From contig JAWPHD010001144.1 in NCBI GenBank assembly GCA_037043455.1, positions 289,070 through 353,069 of the forward strand: DNA of 64,000 bases. The letters are read 5' to 3'. Positions within the stretch are counted from its first letter, which is position 1. The number at the start of each line of letters is the position of its first letter. A program made the position numbers and the translations under genes. Positions 33,116-44,665 of the stretch are shown here, in pieces. The notes beneath the pieces are model-generated. The model searched no databases. It was not told where the DNA came from and saw only the letters and a list, made by a program, of their open reading frames with translations. This DNA comes from Cyrtodaria siliqua (taxonomy: Eukaryota > Mollusca > Bivalvia > Adapedonta > Hiatellidae).

Positions 33116-33273
33116 ATGTGCAAATACAAAGAAAATGTCAGCGACCATGCTACACATGTGCAAATACAAAGGAAATGTCAGCGACCATGCTACACATGTG
33201 CAATTACAAAGGAAATGTCAGCGACCATGCTACACATGTGCAAATATAAAGGAAATGTCAGCGACCATTCTAC
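33116..33273 (+). repeat. 40-bp minisatellite, four copies, intronic
   Basis: ATGTGCAAATACAAAG..AATGTCAGCGACCATGCTAC recurs at 33,116, 33,156, 33,196 and 33,236. It sits in the predicted intron between the last two receptor exons. Confidence 0.95.
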
Positions 33274-33279
33274 AAGCGT

Positions 33280-33943
33280 TAAAAGTTACGTGCAACTGCG
33301 TGTATCGTAACTATTGCTCGGGGCGCTTGTTTCAGCCAAATGTGTTTCGGCAATAACATGAGCAATTTTATTAATACGTACGTAAGTGATATATCATTAG
33401 AACTGAAATTTTTAGTGGTAATTAAAAATACCTTACTTTTCAAAATATGTTTAGAAATAACTATTTTACAGCCAAAATGCTTTTTTGGCGGGGCTTTTTC
33501 CATCTTAATTCCTTGTTGCTGGGGCAGCAGAAAATTAAGAAATGTCAAATAACAACACTTAGACCTAATATTTTGCTATACAACTTTTAGAGTGTCTTAA
33601 TTTATATTTATCCAACACATCTGAACCATTTTTGGATAAAAAATCTAAAAAATAAAAAAAATAAAAAATGTTTGATGCAGCAGAATTTTGCATTGAAAAT
33701 GCCCTATCAAAACAATGTTTGCATGTGATTTTTTTATTTTTCAGCCGATTTTCAAAAGTAAGGCATTTTATTTACCATTAAAAACGTCTGTTTCAATAAT
33801 AAACATCTTATTTAGGTCCTAGTGGAATTTTGTCTTAAAAGTAAAAAAAAAAAAAAATTGCTGAAACAAGCGCCCCAAACAATTGTAGGTACGTATGACA
33901 GTATGTGTATATATTAACGGTTTCATCAGTGTTTTGTACTCAC
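33280..33943. other. Intron sequence, nothing further recognised
   Basis: AT-rich intronic sequence with A/T runs (33,640-33,670 and 33,843-33,858). The phrase GGGGCGCTTGTTTCAGC recurs inverted as GCTGAAACAAGCGCCCC (33,318-33,335 and 33,860-33,877), so the stretch between them may be a TIR element of about 560 bp. Confidence 0.45.
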
Positions 33944-34003
33944 CTATTTTCGGAAGCTGATTTTTGACAGTTTGGCATTTGATCGACACGTTGGCTGCAA
34001 AAT
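33944..34003 (-). CDS. Receptor gene: 60-bp juxtamembrane exon
   Basis: Bounded by TTTATTCAG acceptor and ATAG|GTGAGT donor, both close to consensus. All three frames are nearly open: phase 0 ends in TAG at the exon edge, which would give a very short tail; phase 2 joins the exon at 32,842 in a long frame (FCSQRVDQMPNCQKSASEN). Which reading is used depends on the upstream donor. Confidence 0.5.
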   Translation of the reverse strand: MLQPTCRSNAKLSKISFRK

Positions 34004-34225
34004 CTGAATAAATGTACAGAAGAGTGTAATGTTGTAATTTGTAATTTTAAAATTGTAGTACCATAATAATTAAATTGAAAGACATGTTAGCAGTTTAACA
34101 GTTGCACATTGATTCTGCCTCAATCGTTTAAAGACGGTGTATTTACATTTACAAACATTTACAAATACATTGATACAATGTTATATCTACAATATTATTT
34201 CTAATGGGTTTCTTGTGATAGTTAC

Positions 34226-34317
34226 ATATCGTTTGTAGACACAGACGCTGACGATGGTCACCAAAAGGACAACTACGCATGTAACACCCACTACTGCTAT
34301 CGTTATATAGGTCATGT
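34226..34317 (-). CDS. Receptor gene: transmembrane exon
   Basis: The acceptor TTTTTATTTCAG precedes a phase-1 start. The frame encodes MTYITIAVVGVTCVVVLLV followed by TIVSVCVYKRY: one hydrophobic helix of about 24 residues and a basic stop-transfer sequence. This is the membrane anchor of a type I protein. It joins the exon at 41,220 in phase (reading ...AQCDNMTYI). The donor is uncertain: GATAT|GTAACT (phase 0, used for the coordinate) or a weaker site near 34,190 (phase 2) that extends through VTITRNPLEII. Confidence 0.75.
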
Positions 34318-34403
34318 CTGAAATAAAAATCACACCGTATATTTATATCTTTCTTACCTAAATTGTAAAATTACACATGACTCTGAAGAAACGCTAAACT
34401 ACT

Positions 34404-34575
34404 CTTGATCATCTCCGACGCTTGATTGTAAATACAAACGTCCTGACTCTTTGTGCAGAAACAAGTTGAAACCGGAAACACATCACCGTAATTATTGTGT
34501 TTTTTTAGTATAGTATTTTTGACCGTCAACATTTAGTTCGTCGATATAAAGACGAAGTTGCCCTCTTTTTTTTTT
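34404..34575 (+). repeat. Dispersed repeat shared with 8.66 kb
   Basis: Second copy of the 160-bp repeat described at 8,662-8,825, here in the receptor gene's long intron, with a T-rich end. Confidence 0.7.
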
Positions 34576-34579
34576 CTTT

Positions 34580-35440
34580 TTTTTTTCTGACGTTCTGTAT
34601 ATCTTGGATAGAAGGTGGTACGTCTGTATCAGCCAATCAGAACCGATACCAGACTCTCGGTAAAATGGCTGCCGCGTCAAACTTTGTTTTAGAAGAACAG
34701 CTGTCGACGTGTGTCTAGAAAACAAGCAAGCGTCGTATATAATCTAGACTAACGCTAAACAACACCGCTAAAGATAAACACGGCGCTAGGGGTAAACGTC
34801 ACCGCTCACTTAATATATAAAGGTCATTTAACTCTATAAAGGCTATAAACAAAAATGTAATACATCTGTAAAAAATACACTATCACTTGACTGCACGTAT
34901 CACTGCATACGAAGACAAATACATGTAAGGTTAACCGGTATTGAGTATTTATACGTATATGCATAACAACAAACAAGGGGTGTTAGTTACTCTTTGAAAG
35001 ATTATTCGACTGAAATTCTCCAATTTAACACCTGCACAAAGACGTAATAATATAGCAACATTTACGTTATATGGAACACTACTACGAGCCTTTTTCTTGT
35101 TTTGTGGGCTTAGTTTCTTCATGTTACCTTTTTGTTTTTATTTTAATCAACGAAACCATGTTTTTAACGTTAGCTCTCTTTTTTCTAATTTTAATCGACG
35201 TCGACGTGTTTACCTTTAGTAACCTTTTTACCTTTAAGGAAGTTTTTACTTTTAGCGGTGTTTCCCCCTAAAATACGCTATAACGATATTACCAGTGCTA
35301 TATATTCATGTATTTTTACATCATGTTTATTTATTTTGAGGTAAATGTGCAATTGGTAAATAAGTTACGCCTGTATTACAATTGTTAAGAGTACCATTTC
35401 TAAACAAACTAGAAGGGTGTTCCACGGAACACGTTTGAAT
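34580..35440. other. Intron sequence, nothing recognised
   Basis: No supportable exon. GGCGCTAGGGGTAAACGTC near 34.78 kb is locally GC-richer. A frame at 35,071-35,271 is composed of Phe/Leu/Ile from T-rich DNA and was not accepted. Confidence 0.4.
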
Positions 35441-35479
35441 ACATGAGGTGCAATCCTTCATGAAGGAGCAGCTATGTTT

Positions 35480-36260
35480 TAATTGTTGAAGTTTATGAAA
35501 AGCGGCATAAATCTGTATTCGATAATCGATAAGGAGGAACTGTTTACAGTTTCATGAGCATAGGTCAATATTTTGCCAAGTCATGAGGTAGGTTACTTTG
35601 CAGGTTAAAGTTTTATGAAAAGGGTCCTAACTCTGCCAAAATGAAAGTCAGAGTTATTGGACATGTCAATGGCATTGAGTAATTAATAAAGAAGAACCGT
35701 ATAACGCTGTACAACCATAGGTTGTGAGACATGTTAGTTTGCAGGTTAAAGTTTTATGAAAAATGGCATAACTCTGCCGAAATGATAGTTGGCCATGTGT
35801 AACGACATGTCTTTGGGTAAGATGAAGATGTGTGGGAAGTTGTATGAAAATATGTCACACCCTTTTCAAGTTATAGTCAGTTATAAGCTTGGGTTGGTTG
35901 CAGGTTAAATAGTTTAATGAAAAAGTGGCATAACTCTGACAAAATGAAATTTAGAGTTATTGGTAACAAGACTCCGTAGGGTAAGATGAATATGTGTGTG
36001 AAGTTTCATGATAGATCAAACATGTTTTAAGTTTTGGCTATGGTTAGGTTGCAGATAGTTTTATGAAAAGGGGTATAACGCTGCCAAACTGAAAGTCGGA
36101 GTTATTGGACATGTTTAACGACATTCCTTGAGGTAAGATGACGATGTGTGTGAAGTTCCAAGTACACATATCAAATACTGTTAACGTTATGGCGAAGGTT
36201 AGGTTGCAGTTTAAAGTGTGACGGACGACGGACGTAGCGATCTCTAAGTGCTGCGTAGAG
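35480..36260 (+). repeat. Diverged tandem array, units of about 120-160 bp, intronic
   Basis: AAAGTTTTATGAAAAG..CATAACTCTGCCAAAATGAAAGT..AGAGTTATTGG recurs around 35,487, 35,610, 35,747, 35,908 and 36,058. It ends in GACGGACGACGGAC. It resembles in style, but not sequence, the arrays at 27, 29.4 and 51.1 kb. Confidence 0.7.
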
Positions 36261-36379
36261 GACACAAAACGTATTAATCAAAATTAAGTGAAGTTTAAGA
36301 CATTCTTTCACAGAAACAAATGGCTTTTCAAGGTGATACATCTTTTCACATGTTATCCAAAAACTGACTATGAGTACAA

Positions 36380-39300
36380 CATATAACTGACTGACAACAG
36401 GTACTATATATATGACTGACTACAGGTACTGTATATCATTGACTTCAGGTACTATATAACACTGACTACAGGTACTACATATAACTGACTACATGTACTA
36501 ATATATCAATGACTGCAGGTACTATATATAACTGATTGCGGGTACTATATATAACTGCCTACAGGTACTATATATAACTGCCTACAGGTACTATATATAA
36601 CTGACTGCACGTACTATATATAACTGCCTACAGGTACTATATATAACTGCCTACAGGTACTATATATAACTGCCTACAGGTACTATATATACCACTGACT
36701 ACATGTACTATATATAACTGACTACAGGTACTATATATAACTGCCAACAGGTACTATATATAACTGACTGCACGTACTATATATAACTGCCTACAGGTAC
36801 TATATATACCACTGACTATATGTACTATATATAACTGGATACAGGTACTATATATAACTGACTACAGGTACTATATATATAACTGACTACAGGTACTGTA
36901 TATCATTGACTTCAAGTACTATATATAACTGACTACAGGTACTATTTATCACTGACTATAGGTACTATATACAACCGACTACTGGTACTGTATATCACTG
37001 ACTACAGGCACTGTATATAACTGACTACAGGTAATATATATCACTGACTAAATGTACTATATATCACGACTACTGGTATTGTATATCACTGACTACATGT
37101 ACTATATATAACTGACTACAGGTACTGCATATCACTGACTACAGGCACTGTATATAACTGACTACAGGTACTATATATCACTGACTACAGGTACTATATA
37201 TAACCGACTACAGGTACTATATATCTCCGACTACTGGTACTGCATATCACTGACTACAGGCACTATATATAACTGACTACAGGTACTATATATAACTGAC
37301 TACAGGTACTATATATATAACTGACTACAGGTACTGTATATCATTGACTTCAGGTACTATATATAACTGACTACAGGTACTATATATCACTGACTACAGG
37401 TACAATATATCACTGACTACATGAACTATATATCACCGACTACTGGTACTGTATATCACTGACTACAGGCACTATATACAACTGACTGCAGGTACTATAT
37501 ATCACCGACTACAAGTACTATATATTACTGACTACAGGTACTATATATAACTGACTACATGTGATATATATATACCTGACTACAGGTACTGTATATCATT
37601 GACTTCAGGTACTGTATATCACTGACTACATGTACATATATATATATATCACTGACTACATGTACTTTATATTACCGACTACTGGTACTGTATATCACTG
37701 ACTACAGGCACTGTATACAACTGACTGCAGGTACTATATATCACCGCCTACAGGTACTATATATCACTGACTACAGGTACTATATATAACTGACTACAGG
37801 TGATATATATATAACTGACTACAGGTACTGTATATCATTGACTTCAGGTACTGTATATCACTGACTACATGTACTATATATCACTGACTAAAGGTACTAT
37901 ATATAACTGACTACATGTACTATATAAAACTGACTACACATACTATATATAACTGACTACACGTACTATATATATATAACTGACTACACGTACTATATAT
38001 AACTGACTACATGTACTATATATAACTGACTACATGTACTATATACCACTGACTACATGTACTATATATAACTGTCTACAGGTACTATATATAACTGACT
38101 ACAGGTACTATATATAACTGACTACAGGTACTATATATATAACTGACTACAGGTACTGTATATCATTGACTTCAAGTACTATATATAACTGACTACAGGT
38201 ACTATTTATCACTGACTACAGGTACTATATACAACCGATTACTGGTACTGTATATCACTGACTACAGGCACTGTATATAACTGACTACAGGTATTATATA
38301 TCGGTGACTACATGTACTATATATCACGACTACTTGTATTGTATATCACTGACTACATGTACTACATATAACTGACTACAGGTACTGCATATCACTGACT
38401 ACAGGCACTGTATATAACTGACTACAGGTACTATATATCACTGACTACAGGTACTATATATAACCGACTACAGGTACTATATATCACCGACTACTGGTAC
38501 TGCATATCACTGACTACAGGCACTATATATAACTGACTACAGGTACTATATATAACTGACTACAGGTACTATATATATAACTGACTACAGGTACTGTATA
38601 TCATTGACTTCAGGTACTATATATAACAGACTACAGGTACTATATATCACTGACTACAGGTACTATATATCATTGACTACATGTACTATATATCACCGAC
38701 TACTGGTACTGTATATCACTGACTACAGGCACTATATACAACTGACTGCAGGTACTATATATCACCGACTACAAGTACTATATATCACTGACTACAGGTA
38801 CTATATATAACTGACTACAGGTGATATATATATACCTGACTACAGGTACTGTATATCATTGACTTCAGGTACTGTATATCACTGACTACATGTACATATA
38901 TATATATATCACTGACTACATGTACTATATATTACCGACTACTGGTACTGTATATCACTGGCTACAGGCACTATATACAACTGACTGCAGGTACTATATA
39001 TCACCGACTACAGGTACTATATATAACTGACTACAGATGATATATATATAACTGACTACAGGTACTGTATATCATCGACTTCAGGTACTGTATATCACTG
39101 ACTACATGTACTATATATCACTGACTAAAGGTACTATATATAACTGACTACATGTACTATATAAAACTGACTACACATACTATATATAACTGACTACATG
39201 TACTATATATATATAACTGACTACACGTACTATATATAACTGACTACATGTACTATATATAACTGACTACATGTACTATATACCACTGACTACATGTACT

Positions 39301-40135
39301 ATATATAACTGACTACAGGTATTATATATAACTGTCTAAAGGTACTATATATAACTGACTACAGGTACTATATATAACTGACTACAGGTGCTATATATAT
39401 TATAACTGACAACAGGTACTGTATATCATTGACCTCAGGTACTATATATACTATATATAACTTACTACATGTATTATATATCACCGACTACATGTACTAT
39501 ATATAACTGACTACAGGCACTATATATAACTGACTACAGGTACTATATACCACTGACTACAGGTACTATATACCAGTGACTACATGTACTATATAATACT
39601 GACTACATATACTATATATAACTGATTACATGCACTATGTATATAACTGACTACATGTACTATATATAACTGACTACATGTACTATATATCGCTGACTAC
39701 AGGACTATATATAACTGAATACATGTACTATATATAACTGACTACATATACTATATATCACTGACTACATGTACTATATATAACTGACTACATGTACTAT
39801 ATACCACTGACTACATGTACTGTATATAACTGACTAAATGTACTATATACCACTGACTACATGTACTATATACCACTGACTACAGGTGCTATATATAACT
39901 GACTACATGTACTATATAAAACTGACTACACATACTATATATAACTGACTACACGTACTATATATATATAACTGACTACACGTACTATATATAACTGACT
40001 ACATGTACTATATATAACTGACTACATGTACAATATATAAGTGATTACACATACTGTACATTACTGACTACACGTACTGTACATTACTGACTACACGTAC
40101 TGTACATTACTGACTACAGGCACATTATATAACTA
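36380..40135 (+). repeat. 3.7-kb minisatellite with 1,260-bp higher-order repeat
   Basis: About 160 units of roughly 23-24 bp built on CTGACTACAGGTACTATATA, with variants (CATGTACT, CACGTACT, CACTGACT, ATTGACTTCAG). The variant order at 36,880-37,740 recurs at 38,140-39,000 with an exact offset of 1,260 bp (e.g. TATCATTGACTTCAAGTACT at 36,901 and 38,161), shifting to 1,236 after one lost unit. A third partial copy of the end pattern appears near 39,900-40,030. Long frames here are artefacts. It is intronic to the receptor gene. Confidence 0.95.
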
Positions 40136-40395
40136 ACCACATGTGCATACTTACACCGCTCTTTCGAATTCGTAACGTTTACTGAAGTAGAAAAAAAAGC
40201 ATGTGTATGTCTATAGTTATGTTGAATTCGTCATTATATTGACAGATAAGAAGATTTGTACAAAATACCAATGCAAAGATAGAAACAGTTGAGATACATA
40301 GATGATGGCAAATGTTGAGATACATAGATGATGGAAAATGTTGAGATACATAGATGATGGCAAATGTTTTCAGATTTTGTTTAGATTGAACAGTC

Positions 40396-40790
40396 ACACA
40401 ATCTCCACTGGGAGCTCGACTTGTAAGTGATAAAGTGTCGATTCTGACAGATGGGCACAATCTCCACTGGGAGCTCGACTTGTAAGTGAGAAAGTGTCGA
40501 TTCTGACAGATGGGCACAATCTCCACTGGGAGCTCGACTTGTAAGTGAGAAAGTGTCGATTCTGACAGATGGGCACAATCTCCACTGGGAGCTCGACTTG
40601 TAAGTGAGAAAATGTCGATTCTGACAGATGGGCACAATCTCCACAGGGAGCTCGACTTGTAAGTGAGAAAGTCTCGGGGCACAATCTCCACTGGGAGTTC
40701 GACTTGAGAGAAAGTGTCGATTCTTACAGATGGGCACAATCTCCACAGGGAGCTCGACTTGTAAGTGAGAAAGTGTCGATTCTTACAGAT
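40396..40790 (+). repeat. 59-bp minisatellite, about seven copies, intronic
   Basis: CACAATCTCCACTGGGAGCTC..GAGAAAGTGTCGATTCTGAC recurs at 40,396, 40,456, 40,515, 40,574, 40,634, about 40,680 (a shortened unit) and 40,736. The last unit runs into a SINE-C fragment whose start phrase AAGTGTCGATTCTTA is part of the unit. This suggests the array grew from SINE sequence. Confidence 0.95.
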
Positions 40791-40915
40791 GGGTGGACGT
40801 ATACAGTACGGGTTCTACCCAGAACAAAAGTGGGTGGTCTGCCTCTACCATAAAAAATCGACCGTCATTTATAGCCTAAAATGTGCAGAAAAAGAATCAA
40901 AACACAATTCAACCG
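40785..40915 (+). mobile_element. SINE family C 3' part
   Basis: GGACGTATACAGTACGGGTTCTACCCAGAA then CTACCATAAAAAATCGACCG and TATAGCCTAAAATGTGC match the tails at 14.6, 22.4, 41.85 and 50.1 kb. Confidence 0.65.
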
Positions 40916-41219
40916 TATGTACGATTATGTTACTATATGTATATATAGAGATATGTATATATTCAAACCGCCACCTAAAAGTTGCACCTATTGCGAGTTG
41001 TAGGTTGTAAGTGTATAATGCCTTGCGATTTAGAGCCACAGATTTTTCACCGCGTATGTTTGCTTCCTTGCTTCCTTGCGAAGGCATATCTGATGGAATC
41101 TTCAATCCTGAGAATGCTGTCCCAATATAAACTACTATAATGTGGGGCGTCTAACCCCATTTCAATTCATAAGTCATTGTTATACTTAGCACGTGTATAG
41201 ACGGCACCATATTACTTAC

Positions 41220-41375
41220 TATCGCATTGAGCTATATTTCTGGACTGAAGGCCGCTTGTCGTCCAACCATCTCGGCACTGTTTGCAGTAGGACATCCCGA
41301 CCTCGTCCTGGTAGTAACCTCTGGGACACCTCTTACAGTATTGTGTGTACGCGTATGAACCTGAACCACAGGGCA
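41220..41375 (-). CDS. Receptor gene: ephrin-receptor-like (GCC2/GCC3) exon
   Basis: Acceptor TTACTTGTAG, donor CGATA|GTAAGT, 156 bp, phase 1 at both ends. It encodes PCGSGSYAYTQYCKRCPRG, then YYQDEVGMSYCKQC and GWTTSGLQSRNIAQC: six cysteines in the CxxG(S/T)Y..C..CPxGYYQ...C..C..G..T....C pattern of GCC2_GCC3 (tyrosine-kinase ephrin-receptor-like) modules. It sits directly N-terminal to the membrane helix after splicing out a 6.9-kb intron. Such modules occur in SVEP1 and related multidomain extracellular proteins. Confidence 0.85.
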
Positions 41376-41844
41376 CTACAAGTAAATTGCATACATTTAA
41401 ATAAGTTCATACCTAGAAATATATTGGCGAAAAAGTACTCATTTGTTCCCGGGAATACTTGCTAAAAGACGCCGGATTATAAACATTGTATTCCTTTACC
41501 TGGTATTGATCCCGGCGCCGCGAGCGTTCAACTTATGAGCGGAAACCTTAATCTGAATTAAAAACCGAAGTAAATATATAGACTGACACTAAGAGCAGTT
41601 GTTTCGCGCTTAAGATTCTCCCAGTGAAATCGTGATGTAGTATTAAGCGGCACATATATGACTTTATATTTGGTGTGTTTTTATTATAAAATGTGTTTGT
41701 CAATTTTAAATATTGACGAGTGCAAATTATTAAGCGAATATGATCTGTTTCAACCTTTGGGACGGGAGGTGTCGCGGTACTCAGATATCTTTTTGAATCT
41801 GTACTATTCTCACGATTCTATAAATTAAGTTGTATGACAATTCT

Positions 41845-41940
41845 TACCTCCACCACAAAAAAAACGACCGTCATATTTACCTTACATGTGTTGAAAATGA
41901 CGTTAAACACCACACAAACAAACAAACAAACTCACCACAG
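41845..41940 (+). mobile_element. SINE family C 3' tail in intron
   Basis: CTTACCTCCACCACAAAAAA, ACGACCGTCATATTTACCTT and GAAAATGACGTTAAACACCA end in (CAAA)n. Its last bases overlap the donor region of the next exon, so the SINE abuts the exon. Confidence 0.65.
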
Positions 41941-42115
41941 TAATAATATACTGGAACCTTTCCCTCATCACACACTGTCATGCCATCTATATATGTTCGG
42001 TTATTGTCTACGTCATAAATGACGTCATCAATCTGTACTGTAAACAAATGGCGATTCACGAACGTGTCCAATAGGTTCTTGACTTCGGTAAGTAGATCAA
42101 AGCACTCGTTAATGC
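41936..42115 (-). CDS. Receptor gene: exon of an unassigned domain, second half
   Basis: Acceptor CTTTATCAG, donor CTGTG|GTGAGT, 180 bp, phase 1-1. It encodes INECFDLLTEVKNLLDTFVN, a likely helix, then RHLFTVQIDDVIYDVDNNR and a C-terminal CDEGKVPVYYYC leading into the GCC2 module. With the preceding exon it forms about 150 residues matching no domain I can name. Similar segments precede GCC2 modules in SVEP1-like proteins as far as I recall, but this is not verified. Confidence 0.75.
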
Positions 42116-42638
42116 CTGATAAAGATATAATTATGATATCATTTACGTACTGCCATAAGAATATCAAAAATACATATAAGTTAATGTAAAACAACACTGA
42201 ACATGCTTTTATTGGTGGTAAACCAGTCAGTTATCTTCCCAAATAACTCTTCAAAACAACCAGTACAGGACAGCTACATTTAGAAAGTTTTGTTTTAATG
42301 TCTTTGGTTCTATTAGACAGTATTTTTTGTGTTGATATTTGTATATAAGCTTTTAACATGAAAAGCACAGTAATTTTGCAAACAAGATTGTGTTTTTACA
42401 GATTCGTGCATATATATATATAACTTTTGTTATTTTTGTTTGGTCGTATATACTATTAAAACCGTAAGTCCGAGTGGGCCTGTTTATATCTCTGACATTT
42501 GTTGGGGACTTTATCAAAGACAATGACGTGAACTGACTGCTATTAGCCATTATTAAATGTAATGATTGACACATGGGAGTTGTATGTTAGTATTGTTTTT
42601 ATATATCATCTAACTTAAATGGACAGCAATAGCTTTAC

Positions 42639-42911
42639 CTGTCAGTGGATTACAGGAAATCTGTATAGAGAATCCGATCAATTGTATCTCCCTCTTTTCT
42701 CTATCTAGTCCATGATCTTCTAAATTGTTGATCGCAATTTCCTTTACTGGACAGTTCCCGTTTTTAACGCATTCAATATTGGTAGTTGCAGAACTAACAA
42801 TATCCGTTAGGGTTGTTGTTGTGACACCAGTTTGGGATGCGAACAAAGCAGATGTGAGATCCGTGTACTCGGCTGTGTAGTTGAGAACGTTTATATCAGC
42901 TTTTCCAATCT
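42639..42911 (-). CDS. Receptor gene: exon of an unassigned domain, first half
   Basis: Acceptor ATTTTTTAG, donor ACAG|GTAAAG, 273 bp, phase 1-1. It encodes IGKADINVLNYTAEYTDLT, a Thr/Ser-rich stretch, ECVKNGNCPVKEIAINNLE, a dibasic REKRE and GFSIQISCNPLT. Three cysteines and a predicted beta-rich end suggest an extracellular fold. EKRE may be a protease-accessible site, which is speculative. No known family is recognised. Confidence 0.75.
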
Positions 42912-43057
42912 CTAAAAAATATAATATGGTAGTACAATTTCACATGGACTTAGACCGGTAAAGTTCGGCCCATGTATCCTGTATATAAAACGCATGCTTC
43001 TTTGGAGGTTACCCTATATCGCCAGGGTACGGGTAGGCCACTAAAGAGACACTACTT

Positions 43058-43440
43058 GTCCTACTGCAAAGACAATTCTCAGGATTTCATTGGTCAATGC
43101 GCCGTAGACATGAGCCCATGTCTACGTCTCGCGACGTGAACATAGGACGAATTCCCCGTAGGTACCCCATTACTCGAATACACAAAAACAAAATGGCGAC
43201 GATAACGTTGCCGATACGTTTTGTTAACCGCCGATTGTTTCCTTCCTATCGCGTTTCTACGCTTTCCACTGTGTGTAAAGTCTGAAATAATCTTAAGTGT
43301 ATTTTTTTCGCAATTTTACAGATAATAAACATTAACATAGTGATAAATAACGTTTATTTTATTTAAAAAAATCGCCAAATTTAACGACGTTAGAGCGATG
43401 ACGTCACGCGTCAGATATACGATTTGTAAGAGCCTTAGTA
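43058..43440 (+). repeat. Dispersed repeat shared with 48.35-49.08 kb
   Basis: CTACTGCAAAGACAATTCTC, CATTGGTCAATGCGCCGTAG, GTAGGTACCCCAT, ACACAAAAACAAAATGGC and the closing GACGTTAGAGCGATGACGTC match the region 48,352-49,085. In that copy a hairpin-containing insert splits the repeat. The end carries a TGACGTCA motif. It is intronic. Confidence 0.8.
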
Positions 43441-43497
43441 TCGCCAGTCTTCTGAAAACAGTTTAGGTTGGCTAGGTGGCGGTGTATTCTTAGACGC

Positions 43498-43733
43498 CTG
43501 GGCCCTGTTTTATTAAACATCTTACGATAAGTCTTAACTTTTAAAATCGTTCACTTTGTTTATCTAAGCATTTAAAGCAGACAGTTATGTGTAAACGTAG
43601 TGCATAAATATCACATGTTTAAGAAAATGAAATGAAATCACGTTTATTTGAAAAGTGCAATTTATGGTGAAGCATTTAAGAAATTGATTTACGATCAAAA
43701 TGGTCGTAAGTTATTTCATAAAACGGGGCCCAG
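43498..43733. mobile_element. 236-bp TIR/foldback element
   Basis: The ends CCTGGGCCCTGTTTTATTAA and (reverse complement of the right end) CCTGGGCCCCGTTTTATGAA are inverted, followed by CTTACGA on each side. The same family lies inverted at 56,808-57,005. Non-coding, intronic. Confidence 0.8.
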
Positions 43734-43734
43734 G

Positions 43735-44446
43735 TCTTTCAATCTCTCCCATAGACCATTATATTGAAGAACGTAGCCTGCGATCACATGATAATCTGTC
43801 ACATGACCATAGCTAAAATAACCTTGACAACACCAACTATCGGCTGCTAATTGACACGTAAACAGTCGAAAGAAACACGACATATTTTCTGTATTTTGAT
43901 GCATATTTTAAGTTAGTAATTTAATTTAAGGTAGGTTGTTAACAGCTATGTGATACTGGAAAGTGCTGGTAGGCAAACTGCTTGATTGTTACCCTATGTG
44001 AACGATTTGGTCGTGCGTATTTTGAATGTGTTGATGGCGGAGTGATATGCCAAAGTACAAACCTTTATTCTACCGCAATTTAATTCTGAGCATATTTTAC
44101 TGTATGTTTAAAACATTGAAGCCGAAAAAAAAAAATCTTTTGTAATTTAAGCATTTCATAGAAAGTTAATTCAGAAAAATATTAGTGCAATCAGGATCCG
44201 TCTATGTTACATATTATATCTGTATATGAGTCCCTGGGGCAATCAAGAAATTTGGCATTTCCATCGTTTTTCATCGTTTGCAAGATTCTAGGTATTTGAT
44301 GAGACGTTGACAGAGGTGTATGTATATGCAAAGAACGACAACTCTGGGTAGAAACTGCTAGTCTTTAGCGAGGCAGCGTTGTTGTTGTTCGTATCCTAAG
44401 GTTGCTAGTATGTGGTTAGTTCAAAATTCTCTCCAACTATACTTAC
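43735..44446. other. Intron sequence, nothing recognised
   Basis: AT-rich intron between the sushi exon and the next exon, with no further repeats or exons supported. Confidence 0.45.
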
Positions 44447-44665
44447 TAGTACACATGGGAAGCTGTGCATCCGGATTATCCTCGTTTCGAATGTTCCATG
44501 TGTTGCCCGTTTCACGCCCACATACGATCTCGTTCAAGTACAGGTCATCATCAAAGTCATATCCGGCATTGCATTGTGGGTAACATACTCGGGTTGTGTT
44601 AGTGTCGTCTGTCCATGTGCAATTCATGACTTCATTCTCTAGAACAGATGGATCGGTGGCGCATT
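44447..44665 (-). CDS. Receptor gene: sushi (CCP) domain exon
   Basis: Acceptor GTTTTCTTGCAG, donor TACTA|GTAAGT, 219 bp, phase 1-1. It encodes ECATDPSVLENEVMNC, then RVCYPQCNAGYDFDD, EIVCGRETGNTWN and AQLPMCTK: six cysteines, the GY motif and the W...P.C ending of CCP modules. The first loop is shorter than usual. It lies between the thrombospondin module and the unassigned domain. Confidence 0.85.

Noticed and set aside
35071..35271. Hydrophobic frame suggesting a membrane protein
   Set aside because: T-rich DNA gives Phe/Leu/Ile by composition; no splice or homology support.
38604..38810. Open frame of YITDYRYYISLTT-like repeats
   Set aside because: Product of the 23-24 bp minisatellite; frames shift along the array and no start, splice or domain evidence exists.
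40179..40746. Long minus-strand frames with repeated SRAPSGDC or VELPVEIVPIC
   Set aside because: All three frames are open because of the 59-bp tandem array; none has independent support.
33116..40790. Possible CRISPR-like arrays at 33.1 kb and 40.4 kb
   Set aside because: Units are contiguous tandem repeats without unique spacers, in an intron-bearing animal genome.
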